Position numbers and translations under genes: made by a program. DNA of 61,349 nucleotides from Bacteroidales bacterium (GTDB lineage Bacteria > Bacteroidota > Bacteroidia > Bacteroidales > UBA10428). The DNA is taken from contig JAFGGU010000045.1 of assembly GCA_016930375.1 (NCBI GenBank), forward strand, positions 1 to 61,349, given 5' to 3'. A model generated the notes under the pieces. The model saw only the letters and a list, made by a program, of their open reading frames with translations. It searched no databases and was not told where the DNA came from. Positions 45,455 to 55,069 of the stretch are shown piece by piece. Position 1 is the first letter of the stretch; each line of letters opens with the position of its first letter.

Positions 45455-46567
45455 TTATTCATCGAAATTCACTTTTTTAAAGGCCGCCAGATCCATGGCC
45501 TGTTTTCTGTAAAGCTTTTTATAATGCTTATCACCATTTGCTTCGCTGATACGGCTCAGGCCGAAATAAGCATAGGCCTTGAATTCATTGCCAAATTCTC
45601 CAAACGGGGATATGTCCTTTAATCCCCGGGAATAGTAGGTCTGAGCCTGCTTCAGGTTGTTGTACTTTTTCTCGTACAGGATTCCATTCAGAATTGACAG
45701 CTGAGCCTGAAAGTAGGCGTTATTGCTATTCTTTCGGTTTATATTGATCATGCTTTCAGCTTCGCTGTATTGTTTCACAAGGAGCAGGTTTTTAATGTAA
45801 ACCGCCTTATATTGCATATTACGCGGGTATAATTCATGAAGTGTTTTACTGAATTGATAAGCCTGTTCAAAATTGTTCTCGAAACTGATATAAATTCCGG
45901 CCAGAAAGGAAAAGGCTTCTGCTTTAAGTACGATGGCTTTTTTTGAGGCGATCTGCAGCTCTTTCAGTCCTTTAACCTTGTCCCCCTTTGGAAAAAGAAA
46001 GGCAAGCGGCTTGTAAACCGGGTGAGCTTCCGGGTAAGCTTCCCTGTAATAATTGTAGAGACCTGTGAAAAAATAAAAATCACTGTATGCACTGGTATAA
46101 TCGAATGCCTGTTTTAAGTATTGATAGGTGCTGGAAGCCAGGGAGATGACATCCATACTCTCATCATTATCAGCATAATACAGAAGAAGCAATCCTCTGG
46201 CTCCCAGATTTGTCAACAGGTATTCGGCAGCGTCAGCAGGATGGGATTTCTCTTCACAGATTTCAATAGCCTTCCTCAGATCATTTTCAAAAGACTGATG
46301 GTTGGGAGATGATGGAACCAACGGGTAGTGCTCCCAATAGGTTATCAGGCCCCTGTAAACATAGTTCATGGGATGGCCAGGATACTTTGTCTCGATTTGA
46401 CGGTATACTTCCCGGGCCTGAACGAATTGCAGATCATAGATGTAATCCACACCCCTGCACATCAGTCTGAAAGTGGCGGTATCCTTTAATACCTGCGCCT
46501 GCATTGATAACCCGAACATAATGATCAACGCAGGGCATAACAAACCAACTTTTTTGCTATAGTTCAT
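45455..46567 (-). CDS. Secreted TPR-like helical-repeat protein
   Basis: This 370-residue protein has a signal peptide (cleavage after SMQA) and a mature part made of paired helices resembling tetratricopeptide repeats, for example QFVQAREVYRQIETKYPGHPMNYVYRG, SFLAGIYISFENNFEQAYQFSKTLHELYP and AYAYFGLSRISEANGDKHY. No enzyme motif is visible. It is probably a periplasmic scaffold. It is convergent with the RND-ABC locus, 2 nt away, and the next minus-strand gene upstream is the FG-GAP protein (35-nt gap). Confidence 0.7.
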   Translation of the reverse strand: MNYSKKVGLLCPALIIMFGLSMQAQVLKDTATFRLMCRGVDYIYDLQFVQAREVYRQIETKYPGHPMNYVYRGLITYWEHYPLVPSSPNHQSFENDLRKAIEICEEKSHPADAAEYLLTNLGARGLLLLYYADNDESMDVISLASSTYQYLKQAFDYTSAYSDFYFFTGLYNYYREAYPEAHPVYKPLAFLFPKGDKVKGLKELQIASKKAIVLKAEAFSFLAGIYISFENNFEQAYQFSKTLHELYPRNMQYKAVYIKNLLLVKQYSEAESMININRKNSNNAYFQAQLSILNGILYEKKYNNLKQAQTYYSRGLKDISPFGEFGNEFKAYAYFGLSRISEANGDKHYKKLYRKQAMDLAAFKKVNFDE

Positions 46568-46602
46568 GACCGTTCAAAAGTACTGCTAAAGTTTATATTC
46601 AG

Positions 46603-47985
46603 CTATTGTTTCTTTGACAATCCTCCGTTGTTGGTCCAGAGTGTAATTCTGTTCATGCGGTCGTATGGCGGATAGGTATGCATGTTTCCTGACACCATAT
46701 CAATCAGTCCGTCCCTGTTAAAATCCCCCAGTTCAAGAGTAATGATGTGAGTCGGATTATTGGTTATATCATGCCTTATGAATTGCATGTTTCCTGTATT
46801 CTCAATCCAGATGAAACTCTGGGATTCGGGTTTATCCCATAAATTAAAGGCACTTACGGCGAATAGATCGAGGTCTCCATCGTCATCAATATCGTAAGGG
46901 CGGGCATTGTAAGCACCCGTAAAAGTGCAAATCCTGTGGTACTCGAACTTCAGGCCGCCCTTATTCTCAAACCATTGAACGCCATGCCAGGGTCTTCCCT
47001 GGGGAGGAATATAATCAAACGCATCCCCGTTGGTGTATAGGATATCATCGTCACCGTCGAGATCAACATCGGAAATGTAAATGCCACTGGATCCAAAATC
47101 CTGGTTGCTCGAGCCAAAAAGAAGGTTGGGCTGGAAAACTCCCTTTCCGTCATTGATATAACAATAAATTTCTTCCCATTCCTGGCTTACCAAAGAAATG
47201 ATATCCATATCATTATCTTTATCAATATCCAGGATTTCCACATTAACGGGACCCGAAAGGTTCTGCAATATATGACTTTCGAATTTCCAGTTGCCCAGGT
47301 TTTCCATCCAGCGGGTTTCTCCGTCATCATAACCAAATTGTGCAACAGCCAGGTCCATATCACCGTCATTGTCCAGGTCGCCTGCCCGCACATCTGACAC
47401 ACGCGCAATTTTTTCTACAAGAACATGTTTGCTGAAATTGAACTTTCCGTCATTTTCGAGTATGACAACTGAACCAATCTTGTCATTGTTCGGGAACAGC
47501 ATACCCAATACGGCTACCATCAGGTCCTTATCACCATCACCGTCAAAATCCATTGCCTGAACATGCGCAGGGGCGATAAGTTCATCTGAAAGCACAGATT
47601 CCGTGTAAGTGTCCGGCGGATATTGCCTGATCCAGTTGATGGAATTGCTCTTGGCATCACATACCAATACATCGAGCAAGCTGTCATTATCGAGATCGGT
47701 CACCTGAAGATGAGAAATAAGAGGTGGTTCTGTAAATCCCTGGCCGATGGGCCTGGGATTTAGAAAATCAATTTTCTTGCCTGCAATGTTGTCCGATACT
47801 ACCTCTTTATCACCTGTCTTTGTCATTATCCTTTTAATGACCTCGCCCCAGGTCATACCGCTGTGTTTAGCCTGGTAATTCAAAAAAAGCATGGGTACAC
47901 CTACCAGTAACAGTAAGACAAGCATGTAAGGAATTAAGTTTTTAAAACTATTTTTTACTTTTTTGGGAGCGCTTCCATTTGCCAT
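46603..47985 (-). CDS. Membrane-anchored seven-repeat FG-GAP/VCBS propeller protein
   Basis: The 460-residue protein has one N-terminal helix (about residues 16-32) with the remainder outside the cytoplasm. Seven calcium-loop repeats are visible: DLDNDSLLD, DFDGDGDKD, DLDNDGDMD, DIDKDNDMD, DVDLDGDDD, DIDDDGDLD and DFNRDGLID. The number fits a seven-bladed beta-propeller of the FG-GAP/VCBS type, stabilised by Ca2+. Such proteins mediate binding to other proteins or glycans. The pattern of tryptophan-rich strands (WMENLGNW, WFENKGG, WIENTGN) is typical of Bacteroidota and Planctomycetes examples. Its partner is unknown; the divergent neighbour is a copper/iron-sulfur membrane protein. Confidence 0.85.
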   Translation of the reverse strand: MANGSAPKKVKNSFKNLIPYMLVLLLLVGVPMLFLNYQAKHSGMTWGEVIKRIMTKTGDKEVVSDNIAGKKIDFLNPRPIGQGFTEPPLISHLQVTDLDNDSLLDVLVCDAKSNSINWIRQYPPDTYTESVLSDELIAPAHVQAMDFDGDGDKDLMVAVLGMLFPNNDKIGSVVILENDGKFNFSKHVLVEKIARVSDVRAGDLDNDGDMDLAVAQFGYDDGETRWMENLGNWKFESHILQNLSGPVNVEILDIDKDNDMDIISLVSQEWEEIYCYINDGKGVFQPNLLFGSSNQDFGSSGIYISDVDLDGDDDILYTNGDAFDYIPPQGRPWHGVQWFENKGGLKFEYHRICTFTGAYNARPYDIDDDGDLDLFAVSAFNLWDKPESQSFIWIENTGNMQFIRHDITNNPTHIITLELGDFNRDGLIDMVSGNMHTYPPYDRMNRITLWTNNGGLSKKQ

Positions 47986-48100
47986 ATCATCATCAATAAG
48001 TAGTGCAAAATATGTTTTTACACCACAAATCTAGTCAAATTGTATATTGACGCATGGTTCTTTTAAAAAGAATAATTATTATTGATCAGAATTAGGAGGG

Positions 48101-50047
48101 ATGAAAGATTTTCGGAAGGCACTTCTCAGAATTACCATCATTTTTGGTTTTGGATTAGTTCCAGCTGTTATCGCACAGTTTTTTGCACAAGAATCGGTTG
48201 ACAGGTACATTCACATCAGGAGTTTCCGTTATGGTAAAGATCCCTCTGTTATAAGATGCAACAGGGGAGACCGCCTGCATCTGACATTTTCAACCGATGA
48301 TACGGGACACTCCTTTTTCCTGGAAGAATTTGATATGGATGTGAAGGTAAGTCCTGCCCGTGATGAAGTTGAGGTTTTCAGCGCCAAAGATCCTTCAAGA
48401 AAATCATCAATAACTCGTGAATATACTTTAACTGCAAGGCATGCCGGAGTTTTAAATTACCTGGTGTCAAAAAGCAATTATCGGTGCCATGTTTGGTGTG
48501 GGCCCATGCATGCCTTTGAATCCGGAAAACTGGTCATCCTGCCCAATACGCTATTAATTTTTGGACTGGGTTGCCTTGTTGGCATATTGTTCCTCTGGAT
48601 CCTCGGACTTTACCGGAATTCCGGAGGGGGTATTGAATCATCAGTGAAAAATTCGGATTTCACAGATCTGTTTCTTAAATATCCTTTCCTGAAAAAAATT
48701 CTCATTTCCCGCTGGCCGCAAACGATTCTGACTATCCTGGCAATGATGATGATCTACATTGTCATTCTCACCTGCCTGTTCGGTACCCAGATGTCAGGCC
48801 GGAATCTGGGCGTGCTCATGATGTGGGCCATCTGGTTGTTTTTGCTCGTTGCCTTGTTGACTCCTTTCCTGGGAAGGATATGGTGCACCATCTGTCCATT
48901 ACCTTTGTTTGGTGATTTACTGCAGCGTAAATCATTCTTTACACCGTTAAAGGGTAAAACCAGGGAGTATAACCATAAATATGCAGGTTTGTTTTTGAAA
49001 TGGCCCGCCCGGCTGAGCAATGACTGGTTGAAACTGTTTGTTTTTATGTGCCTGGCTACTTTCTCAACCACGCTTGTGGCAAGACCGCGGATTTCGGGAT
49101 TCGCTGTTCTGGGACTTTTGCTGGTGCCTACATTTATGGCGCTGATATGGGAAATCAGGACATTCTGCAGGTACGTATGCCCCGTAAGTGTGTTCGTAGG
49201 CCCTTTTTCCAGGATGAGTTCCCTGGGCATCCGCAGCCGGTCACAGGAAGTCTGCGATAATTGTAAACCCCATTATTGCCAGAAAGGAAGTCCGAAAGGT
49301 TGGGGTTGCCCTTACGGGCTCAACGTGGGCGAAATAAAGGGAAATTCAGATTGCGGACTTTGCATGGAGTGCACACGAAGCTGCCTTTACAACAATGTGA
49401 CATTGTCGAAAAGCTCATTTGCTTCAGAACTTGGAAGCCGCAACCTGGGTGAAGCATGGCTTACGCTGGCCATTTTTACCCTGGCTATCGTATACAGTGT
49501 TCTCTATGAGGGCCATTGGCCATTGGTCCGGGATTATGTCAACATCCTCGATAAAAAGAACTGGGACCTGTTCGGCATATACGCCTTGATTATCTGGACA
49601 CTCGCCCTGCTGGTTGTTCCCGGATTGGTATACTTGCTTTCATGGACCAGCGCCAGATGGACCAAAACAAAACTGCATGTAAGGGAAGTCTTTTTAAATT
49701 CTGCCGGGGCAATTCTTCCTTTGGGTCTGATGATGTGGATCGCCTTTGTCATTCCCATGCTGTTTGTCAATATCACGTTCATCATCCAGTCCGCGTCTGA
49801 TCCTTTTGGATGGGGATGGGATTTTTTCGGGACTGCCAATATTCCCTGGCATCAGTTTTTACCCAGACTGATACCGTGGCTTCAGGCTTTGTTGATACTA
49901 ACAGGATTGCACTTCAGCCTGAGAAACCTCAGCAGGACCTGGAACAGGTATGATATGTCAACTGTGCAGCTGATCCGCATGGTGTTGCCAATGGGAGCCC
50001 TTATCATCGCTTCGGCTGCTGCAATGCTGGTTTTCTTTACAAATTAG
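48101..50047 (+). CDS. CuA-like cupredoxin fused to NosR/NapH-type 4Fe-4S membrane protein
   Basis: The 648-residue protein starts with a membrane helix (about 8-28) and a cupredoxin domain (about 35-147). Its metal site looks like CuA: H70, then C129, C133 and H137 in CHVWCGPMHAFE, with Glu at the place of the axial Met. Then come six or more helices with ICPLPLF and CRYVCPVSVF, a cysteine-rich segment (CDNCKPHYCQKGSPKGWGC, CGLCMECTRSC) and a final set of helices. The second half matches the polyferredoxin part of NosR/NapH/CcoG. It would pass electrons between a membrane iron-sulfur path and periplasmic copper. No nos genes are seen nearby. The ATG has AGGAGG only one base upstream, too close to act as a ribosome site. 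Its stop overlaps the convergent gene. Confidence 0.83.
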   Translation: MKDFRKALLRITIIFGFGLVPAVIAQFFAQESVDRYIHIRSFRYGKDPSVIRCNRGDRLHLTFSTDDTGHSFFLEEFDMDVKVSPARDEVEVFSAKDPSRKSSITREYTLTARHAGVLNYLVSKSNYRCHVWCGPMHAFESGKLVILPNTLLIFGLGCLVGILFLWILGLYRNSGGGIESSVKNSDFTDLFLKYPFLKKILISRWPQTILTILAMMMIYIVILTCLFGTQMSGRNLGVLMMWAIWLFLLVALLTPFLGRIWCTICPLPLFGDLLQRKSFFTPLKGKTREYNHKYAGLFLKWPARLSNDWLKLFVFMCLATFSTTLVARPRISGFAVLGLLLVPTFMALIWEIRTFCRYVCPVSVFVGPFSRMSSLGIRSRSQEVCDNCKPHYCQKGSPKGWGCPYGLNVGEIKGNSDCGLCMECTRSCLYNNVTLSKSSFASELGSRNLGEAWLTLAIFTLAIVYSVLYEGHWPLVRDYVNILDKKNWDLFGIYALIIWTLALLVVPGLVYLLSWTSARWTKTKLHVREVFLNSAGAILPLGLMMWIAFVIPMLFVNITFIIQSASDPFGWGWDFFGTANIPWHQFLPRLIPWLQALLILTGLHFSLRNLSRTWNRYDMSTVQLIRMVLPMGALIIASAAAMLVFFTN

Positions 50048-51192
50048 GTCCACCTTCCGGGGATCTTTGTTCCGCAAAAACTGCAATTCCCGTTTTTGAT
50101 CGCATTTTTGACAATCGAAAAGCCGTTCCTTTCAACAATTGTCTTTTTGCATTTCGGGCAGAAAGTACTGATAGCGGAAGATCCCGGTACATTTCCGATA
50201 TAAACGAATTTCAAACCGGCATTCAGTGCGATGGCCTTTGCTTTTTCAAGTGTGGCGACAGGGGTGGGAGGCAGATGATTCAATTTATACAACGGCTGAA
50301 ATCGTGAAAAATGCAACGGGGTATCCTGAAAATCATTTTGGTAAAGCCAGTCACACATTTTCCTGATCATTTCCAGGTTATCGGTCCATCCCGGTATCAC
50401 CAGGTTGGTTATTTCGAGCCATACGCCTTCCTGTTTGAAGATTTTCAGGGAATTTAAAACCGGTTGAAGTTCTCCGGCGTTTAGCTTTGAATAAATATTC
50501 TCATCAAACGATTTCAAATCAATATTCGCTGCGTCCAGCACCTTGCAAAGGTCACGCAATGGCCTCTCGTTGATGTAACCGTTGGATACCATCACGTTCC
50601 TGATGCCGGCACGCCTGGCAATTACCGATGAATCATAGACATATTCATAAAAGGTGATGGGTTCCGAATAGGTATAGGAAATGGATCGACACTTATTAGA
50701 AACAGCTTGTTCAGTCACTTTTTCAGGCATCAGACTGTAGTTCCGGGTTTCTTTGGGACTGGCCTGGGAAATGGACCAGTTTTGACAATTCAGACAGGCC
50801 AAATTGCATCCGGCGGTTGCGATTGAGAAAGAACGCGTACCAGGCAAAAAATGATACAATGGTTTCTTTTCGATCGGATCAACATGCATGGCGCATGGAT
50901 TGCCATATGCGATTGAATACAGTTTTCCCTTGTAGTTAACCCTGTTCCTGCAGAGCGTGGTCTCTCCGTTCATCCGCACACAAGCATTGGGACAAATCAG
51001 ACATTTAGTGCCTTTGGGTGTTATTTCATAATGCATGCATTCTTTACTCCACTTCCATAAATCATATGCTGAAGAACTGACCTTTCCTGATTTTCCTTCA
51101 ACAGATGCAGAAAGCGGGTCGAAACAAATAGACCCTGCTGCTGCAAAACAAGCACTTTTTATAAACGTCCTCTTGCTGATATTTGACCCCAT
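50044..51192 (-). CDS. AmmeMemoRadiSam system radical SAM enzyme with Tat-like signal
   Basis: The 382-residue protein belongs to the radical SAM component of the AmmeMemoRadiSam system. The cluster ligands are C129, C133 and C136 in AGCNLACLNC; an N-terminal four-cysteine segment (CLICPNAC with a further Cys at 81) and a C-terminal zinc-ribbon-like pair (CPKC, CSFC) are also family-typical. The N-terminus SKRTFIKSACFAAAG resembles a Tat signal with Lys-Arg in place of Arg-Arg, suggesting export after cofactor insertion. The reaction of this system is not established. The gene is last in an operon after the spermidine-synthase-like gene (60-nt gap). Confidence 0.88.
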   Translation of the reverse strand: MGSNISKRTFIKSACFAAAGSICFDPLSASVEGKSGKVSSSAYDLWKWSKECMHYEITPKGTKCLICPNACVRMNGETTLCRNRVNYKGKLYSIAYGNPCAMHVDPIEKKPLYHFLPGTRSFSIATAGCNLACLNCQNWSISQASPKETRNYSLMPEKVTEQAVSNKCRSISYTYSEPITFYEYVYDSSVIARRAGIRNVMVSNGYINERPLRDLCKVLDAANIDLKSFDENIYSKLNAGELQPVLNSLKIFKQEGVWLEITNLVIPGWTDNLEMIRKMCDWLYQNDFQDTPLHFSRFQPLYKLNHLPPTPVATLEKAKAIALNAGLKFVYIGNVPGSSAISTFCPKCKKTIVERNGFSIVKNAIKNGNCSFCGTKIPGRWT

Positions 51193-51252
51193 GGTATCGG
51201 CATTTGACCAAAGTTACTTAATTTTTCCGGGAATCAGCCGGCAAATGCTGCA

Positions 51253-53421
51253 TCAGGAATACTTTTTGCCATAGATTGCCATCACCAAAATTCCTGAGAG
51301 GATTAATCCGGCAATAAGCAGGCATGTATTGAAAAGTCCCATTACCGGAAAACAAACCAGCGAAACCAGCAGAGTCCCCGAAGCGGCTCCCGCCAGATCA
51401 ATGCCATACAGGTTACCTGCTATATTTTCGATTTTTTGCTTTTCCAGCCTGCTGGCTATATTGAATTCAAGTCCGGTAACCAGTGCAATGAGCCCTGTTA
51501 TTATTAACAAAAACGTTTGTCCGGTCCATTCCGGCATATTGCTGAATCGGGAAAGGAATAGGATCAGGAAAGGAAGGAAGATTACCATTTGCAACAGGAT
51601 GATCTGCAAGAAAATGTAGGATCGGTAAGAGACTCCTGTCCCGGAACGAATACCCATGATTGCGCCTGCAGCCAGTCCGGTCATATAAAAGGCAATAATG
51701 ATCCCCAGCATCTGATATACATAGCCGTATAGGATCTGATAAACAATGATAACCAGAAATTCAGCCGATGCACCTGCAAATCCGCCGGCAAAGATGCCGG
51801 CTCCTACAGCACTGATGCTTTTTGAAAGAACTAAGATAAGAAGCAACAGAAGCACCAGAATTATAATGACCCAGACTTTTGCCTGCCAAATACTTAACCA
51901 ATAGTTGATCTGAAGAAAGTAAGCCAGTGGGGTCAAATCCTGATTGATCCTGGCGGATTCGCCGGATATTTCATGCATAATAAGCTGACTGTTCTGTTTA
52001 AGCAGATCATCGTCGATATAACCAGGGTTGACATATTCTGTTTCGATCCCTGACGCTACAACTCGCTTTGAAATATTAAGATGCAGCTCATTATCCGATG
52101 CGAGGAAGTAATTCCTTTCCCCCGGTATGACCACTACCCGCTGAAATACCTTTTTTAGCGTTTGGTAGATGACACTGTTAATTTCTTTTGCACCCGCGCT
52201 CATGTAATTCGCAGTCGGACTCAGGCTGACGGAGAGCACTCCGTTGCGCCGAAGGGCATTTTTCGTTTCAGCAAAAAATTCAAGCGTATAATACCTGTTT
52301 ACCTGCGCATTGGATGGATCATGGGTGTTAACAATAATGGCATCATACTTCGATGCTGACTTACTGATCCATCTGCGTGCATCTTTGCTGACTACATTGA
52401 GTTTATCGGAATGTAAGGGATCTGAGAAACGGTTTTCTGCCTGGATCAGCCAGGGATTGATTTCGAAATAATCGATATGCTGAATGGATGGGTATTTTAA
52501 AACTTCTCCTGCCATTCCATTTTTACCTCCCGAAACAATCAGAATGTGCTCAGGCTTTTTAAGCTGTAACAGCGTAAAATGAATTGCTTCTTCAGGCATG
52601 ATTCGATTCTCCGTTGTGAATGACAAACCTCCGTTCTCATAAAAATTGAATTGTCCGGCTGTATTTGTGACCGATACATTGCCATAGGGAGTGTCTTTCG
52701 TGTATATCAGGTCCTGGTTCTTAAAGTGTAGTGATTTTATTCGTTTTTCGGCAGGAGTCACAATTAGAAATAGAGCAAGGGTGGTCCATATAACTGGTAT
52801 CAGAAGAATCTTCCAGTATGGTTTGACACTACACATTAACAACATGTAAATGGTCAGATTGATCAGGATAATCAGGGCAAGCAGCTGAAAAGTTCCAAGC
52901 CAGCGTGACAGCAAAAGGCTGAATAAGATGCCGGCAGCCAGACTACCAAGGGATTCCCAGCCATATGCCTCTGAGATCTTGTTTTGTTCCGAAGCAAGAG
53001 ATATAGCAGTGGCAAGCAGGGTAAACAGCATACCGGAAATAATGCAGAAAGGCAGTAATAAAAAAAAACAAAAGAGGAACGTCGTTATGAAACCCTTGGT
53101 TGTACCGGGTGGAAAAAGATGTGTTTCGAGGACGTACAGCAGGATGATGGTCAAAGCCGGAAGGATGCCTGCCAATGAAAACATGCGGGCTATCATTTTC
53201 CGGTTACCTGATTTTCCTGTAAGTCCCTTTCCCAGTTTTGATCCCAGGGCAGTATGCAACATCCATATTGCAAGAATCATCCCGATAATCAGCTCATTCC
53301 CCTGGAAAATATTCAGAAGTTCCCTGATAACGATTAGTTGTGACATGATACTCGATAAACCAAGCACAAACAGGGCAGTAAGGATTCGATTTTTGCCGAT
53401 TTTCCGCACGGAATCCATCAC
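51253..53421 (-). CDS. Membrane protein with spermidine-synthase-like domain (fused MFS/SpeE type)
   Basis: The 722-residue protein has about seven N-terminal helices, a soluble Rossmann methyltransferase-like region (about 235-470) and seven C-terminal helices. The middle part resembles spermidine synthase: ILIVSGGKNGMAGEVLKYP is the SAM-binding glycine loop, followed by IDYFEINPWLI and VVSKDARRWI. The polyamine-synthase acidic residues cannot be placed with confidence, so the group transferred is unknown. The gene overlaps the Memo-AMMECR1 gene by four bases (ATGA) and precedes the radical SAM gene, so the three should act in one pathway. Confidence 0.82.
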   Translation of the reverse strand: MMDSVRKIGKNRILTALFVLGLSSIMSQLIVIRELLNIFQGNELIIGMILAIWMLHTALGSKLGKGLTGKSGNRKMIARMFSLAGILPALTIILLYVLETHLFPPGTTKGFITTFLFCFFLLLPFCIISGMLFTLLATAISLASEQNKISEAYGWESLGSLAAGILFSLLLSRWLGTFQLLALIILINLTIYMLLMCSVKPYWKILLIPVIWTTLALFLIVTPAEKRIKSLHFKNQDLIYTKDTPYGNVSVTNTAGQFNFYENGGLSFTTENRIMPEEAIHFTLLQLKKPEHILIVSGGKNGMAGEVLKYPSIQHIDYFEINPWLIQAENRFSDPLHSDKLNVVSKDARRWISKSASKYDAIIVNTHDPSNAQVNRYYTLEFFAETKNALRRNGVLSVSLSPTANYMSAGAKEINSVIYQTLKKVFQRVVVIPGERNYFLASDNELHLNISKRVVASGIETEYVNPGYIDDDLLKQNSQLIMHEISGESARINQDLTPLAYFLQINYWLSIWQAKVWVIIILVLLLLLILVLSKSISAVGAGIFAGGFAGASAEFLVIIVYQILYGYVYQMLGIIIAFYMTGLAAGAIMGIRSGTGVSYRSYIFLQIILLQMVIFLPFLILFLSRFSNMPEWTGQTFLLIITGLIALVTGLEFNIASRLEKQKIENIAGNLYGIDLAGAASGTLLVSLVCFPVMGLFNTCLLIAGLILSGILVMAIYGKKYS

Positions 53422-54971
53422 TCACCGAAAACATAAGCTTCATAAACGTAGATCTCGGCATCTTTCCATCCATCCCAGCCAATACCGGCTTTGTCACGGG
53501 CACAGTGACCCAGGAATTCTTCCCTTGTCCAACCGGTCTGATTGGCTACCTGTGGTAAAAAGGTTCCACCTCGATTGCCCTTTCTGATGTAAATACCATG
53601 CCGTCCCAGTTCAATTACATCTATCGATTGGATCCGTTGCATAGGGGTCAGGACTGAGATCTCAATATCTGTATGATTTAATTCAGCAGTTGTCAGAGGT
53701 CTGAAACGGTTATCCCGCGTGGCGGCGGAAATGGCCATTTCCTGCACAACCTGGTAAAGAGGAATATCAGCAGTGAACTGACCAATACAGCCTCTTAATT
53801 GCCCGTTTAGATTGAGCGTTACAAAAGCTCCGGCATGCGTCAGAAGTTTATCAGAAAATCCTTTGGTATCGATTTTCGTCAAATTTCCGGATTCAAGGTA
53901 GTTGTCAATGGATTTCCGAGCAATGCGGAGTAATTGATCTTTTTCTTCTTTGGTCAGACTGTAATTACTTTGATTTGCTTTTGAAACGTCAGTATCTGAA
54001 GTCACAGCAATGGCATGATAACCAACTACGCGGGTTTTATCTCCATCGGGAGCATCACCGGAATTCATGTAATTCAGCTTTGTGTAATGTATGTCAGGAT
54101 CATTTTCAGTGATATCAAGCAGTGTCAGAACACCGGTCCAGCCACAGATACTGGTTGCCAGATTGGGAATCCCTTTGCTTTCATTGGTTTTAATTGTCTT
54201 TAGAAACGCAGCGGATGAATTCCCAACAATGGCATCGGCAGTCAATGCATCCACCTGACAGGCTTCCTGGTAAACCGGGTAATGTGAAAAGTCAGTGCTG
54301 ATCACAAATAGGTTGCTGCCCTTGAAATAAGGTTTTAGCGCTTCAGCTATCTTTTGAATGGTTGCTGGTTTTTGTGTACCCAGCAGGATTGGAATGATCT
54401 GCAGCTCATCTTTATAGAGATATTGCAGAAACGGGATCTGCACTTCAATGCTATGCTCAGGCGTATGCACATCAGCGTTGGAAACAAAGAGGGTGGGATT
54501 CTCCTGTATGATTTTTCTGGAAAGCGGAATATTGACCCTTGCGATTCCCAGGGGTGTGGTAAAATTTCCGTCGCAATAAATGGCGGCTCCGCCAAAGCCA
54601 ACATAATGACTGGCGCCGATAATGAAAATGTTGTCAAATTTTTTATCAGGGGAGAGCTGATTGTAGGCAGAGGCGGCAACTTTTCCCGAGTAAACATACC
54701 CGGCATGCGGCGAGATCAGGGCTACAACATTATCAAGCTTTTTATGGGATGTGGCATCCTTAAACAAAGCGGCAATTTGTTTCATCAATGCATCCCGGTT
54801 CCCGGGGTAAAAAGAACCGGCTACGGCCGGCTTTCTGTTAATAATAGTATCCCCTTCGTCCGATGCAACTGCGCTGACATCCAGGCTTGTATAGTTTTTT
54901 TGTCGGTTGCTGCATTGTGCTGTCGGTAAAAACAATACCAAAAGCAGGAAACTGAATGCATTTGCTTTCAT
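53418..54971 (-). CDS. Exported Memo-AMMECR1 fusion (AmmeMemoRadiSam A and B)
   Basis: The 517-residue protein has a signal peptide (MKANAFSFLLLVLFLPTAQC; the lipobox is not canonical because Gln precedes C20). Residues about 48-310 form a Memo domain with metal-site residues H89 (SPHAGYVYSG), the HTPEHSIEVQIPF segment, STDFSHY with H230, and C276 (CGWTG). Residues about 333-515 form an AMMECR1 domain with the invariant LRGCIGQF. In many genomes these are two genes; here they are fused and apparently exported. It heads an operon with the membrane transferase and radical SAM enzyme. No ABC gene upstream is coupled (98-nt gap). The substrate is unknown. Confidence 0.88.
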   Translation of the reverse strand: MKANAFSFLLLVLFLPTAQCSNRQKNYTSLDVSAVASDEGDTIINRKPAVAGSFYPGNRDALMKQIAALFKDATSHKKLDNVVALISPHAGYVYSGKVAASAYNQLSPDKKFDNIFIIGASHYVGFGGAAIYCDGNFTTPLGIARVNIPLSRKIIQENPTLFVSNADVHTPEHSIEVQIPFLQYLYKDELQIIPILLGTQKPATIQKIAEALKPYFKGSNLFVISTDFSHYPVYQEACQVDALTADAIVGNSSAAFLKTIKTNESKGIPNLATSICGWTGVLTLLDITENDPDIHYTKLNYMNSGDAPDGDKTRVVGYHAIAVTSDTDVSKANQSNYSLTKEEKDQLLRIARKSIDNYLESGNLTKIDTKGFSDKLLTHAGAFVTLNLNGQLRGCIGQFTADIPLYQVVQEMAISAATRDNRFRPLTTAELNHTDIEISVLTPMQRIQSIDVIELGRHGIYIRKGNRGGTFLPQVANQTGWTREEFLGHCARDKAGIGWDGWKDAEIYVYEAYVFGE

Positions 54972-55069
54972 GACTGCGGTATTTAAACAGGCATGATAAA
55001 ATTACTTCAATATCCGGCAAAAAGCAAGAGAAGGGTTAGTTCCGCGGGAGATATTATCATTGTTCCAGG

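Noticed and set aside
48094..48099. AGGAGG as a Shine-Dalgarno sequence
   Set aside because: Only one base separates it from the ATG, too short to work, and Bacteroidota rarely depend on this signal.
48101..50047. Nitrous oxide reductase (nos) cluster
   Set aside because: Only the polyferredoxin part is NosR-like; no NosZ, NosD, NosF, NosY or NosL is in the window.
52928..53587. 219-codon open frame on the plus strand
   Set aside because: It is antisense to the spermidine-synthase-like and Memo-AMMECR1 genes and has no recognisable domain.
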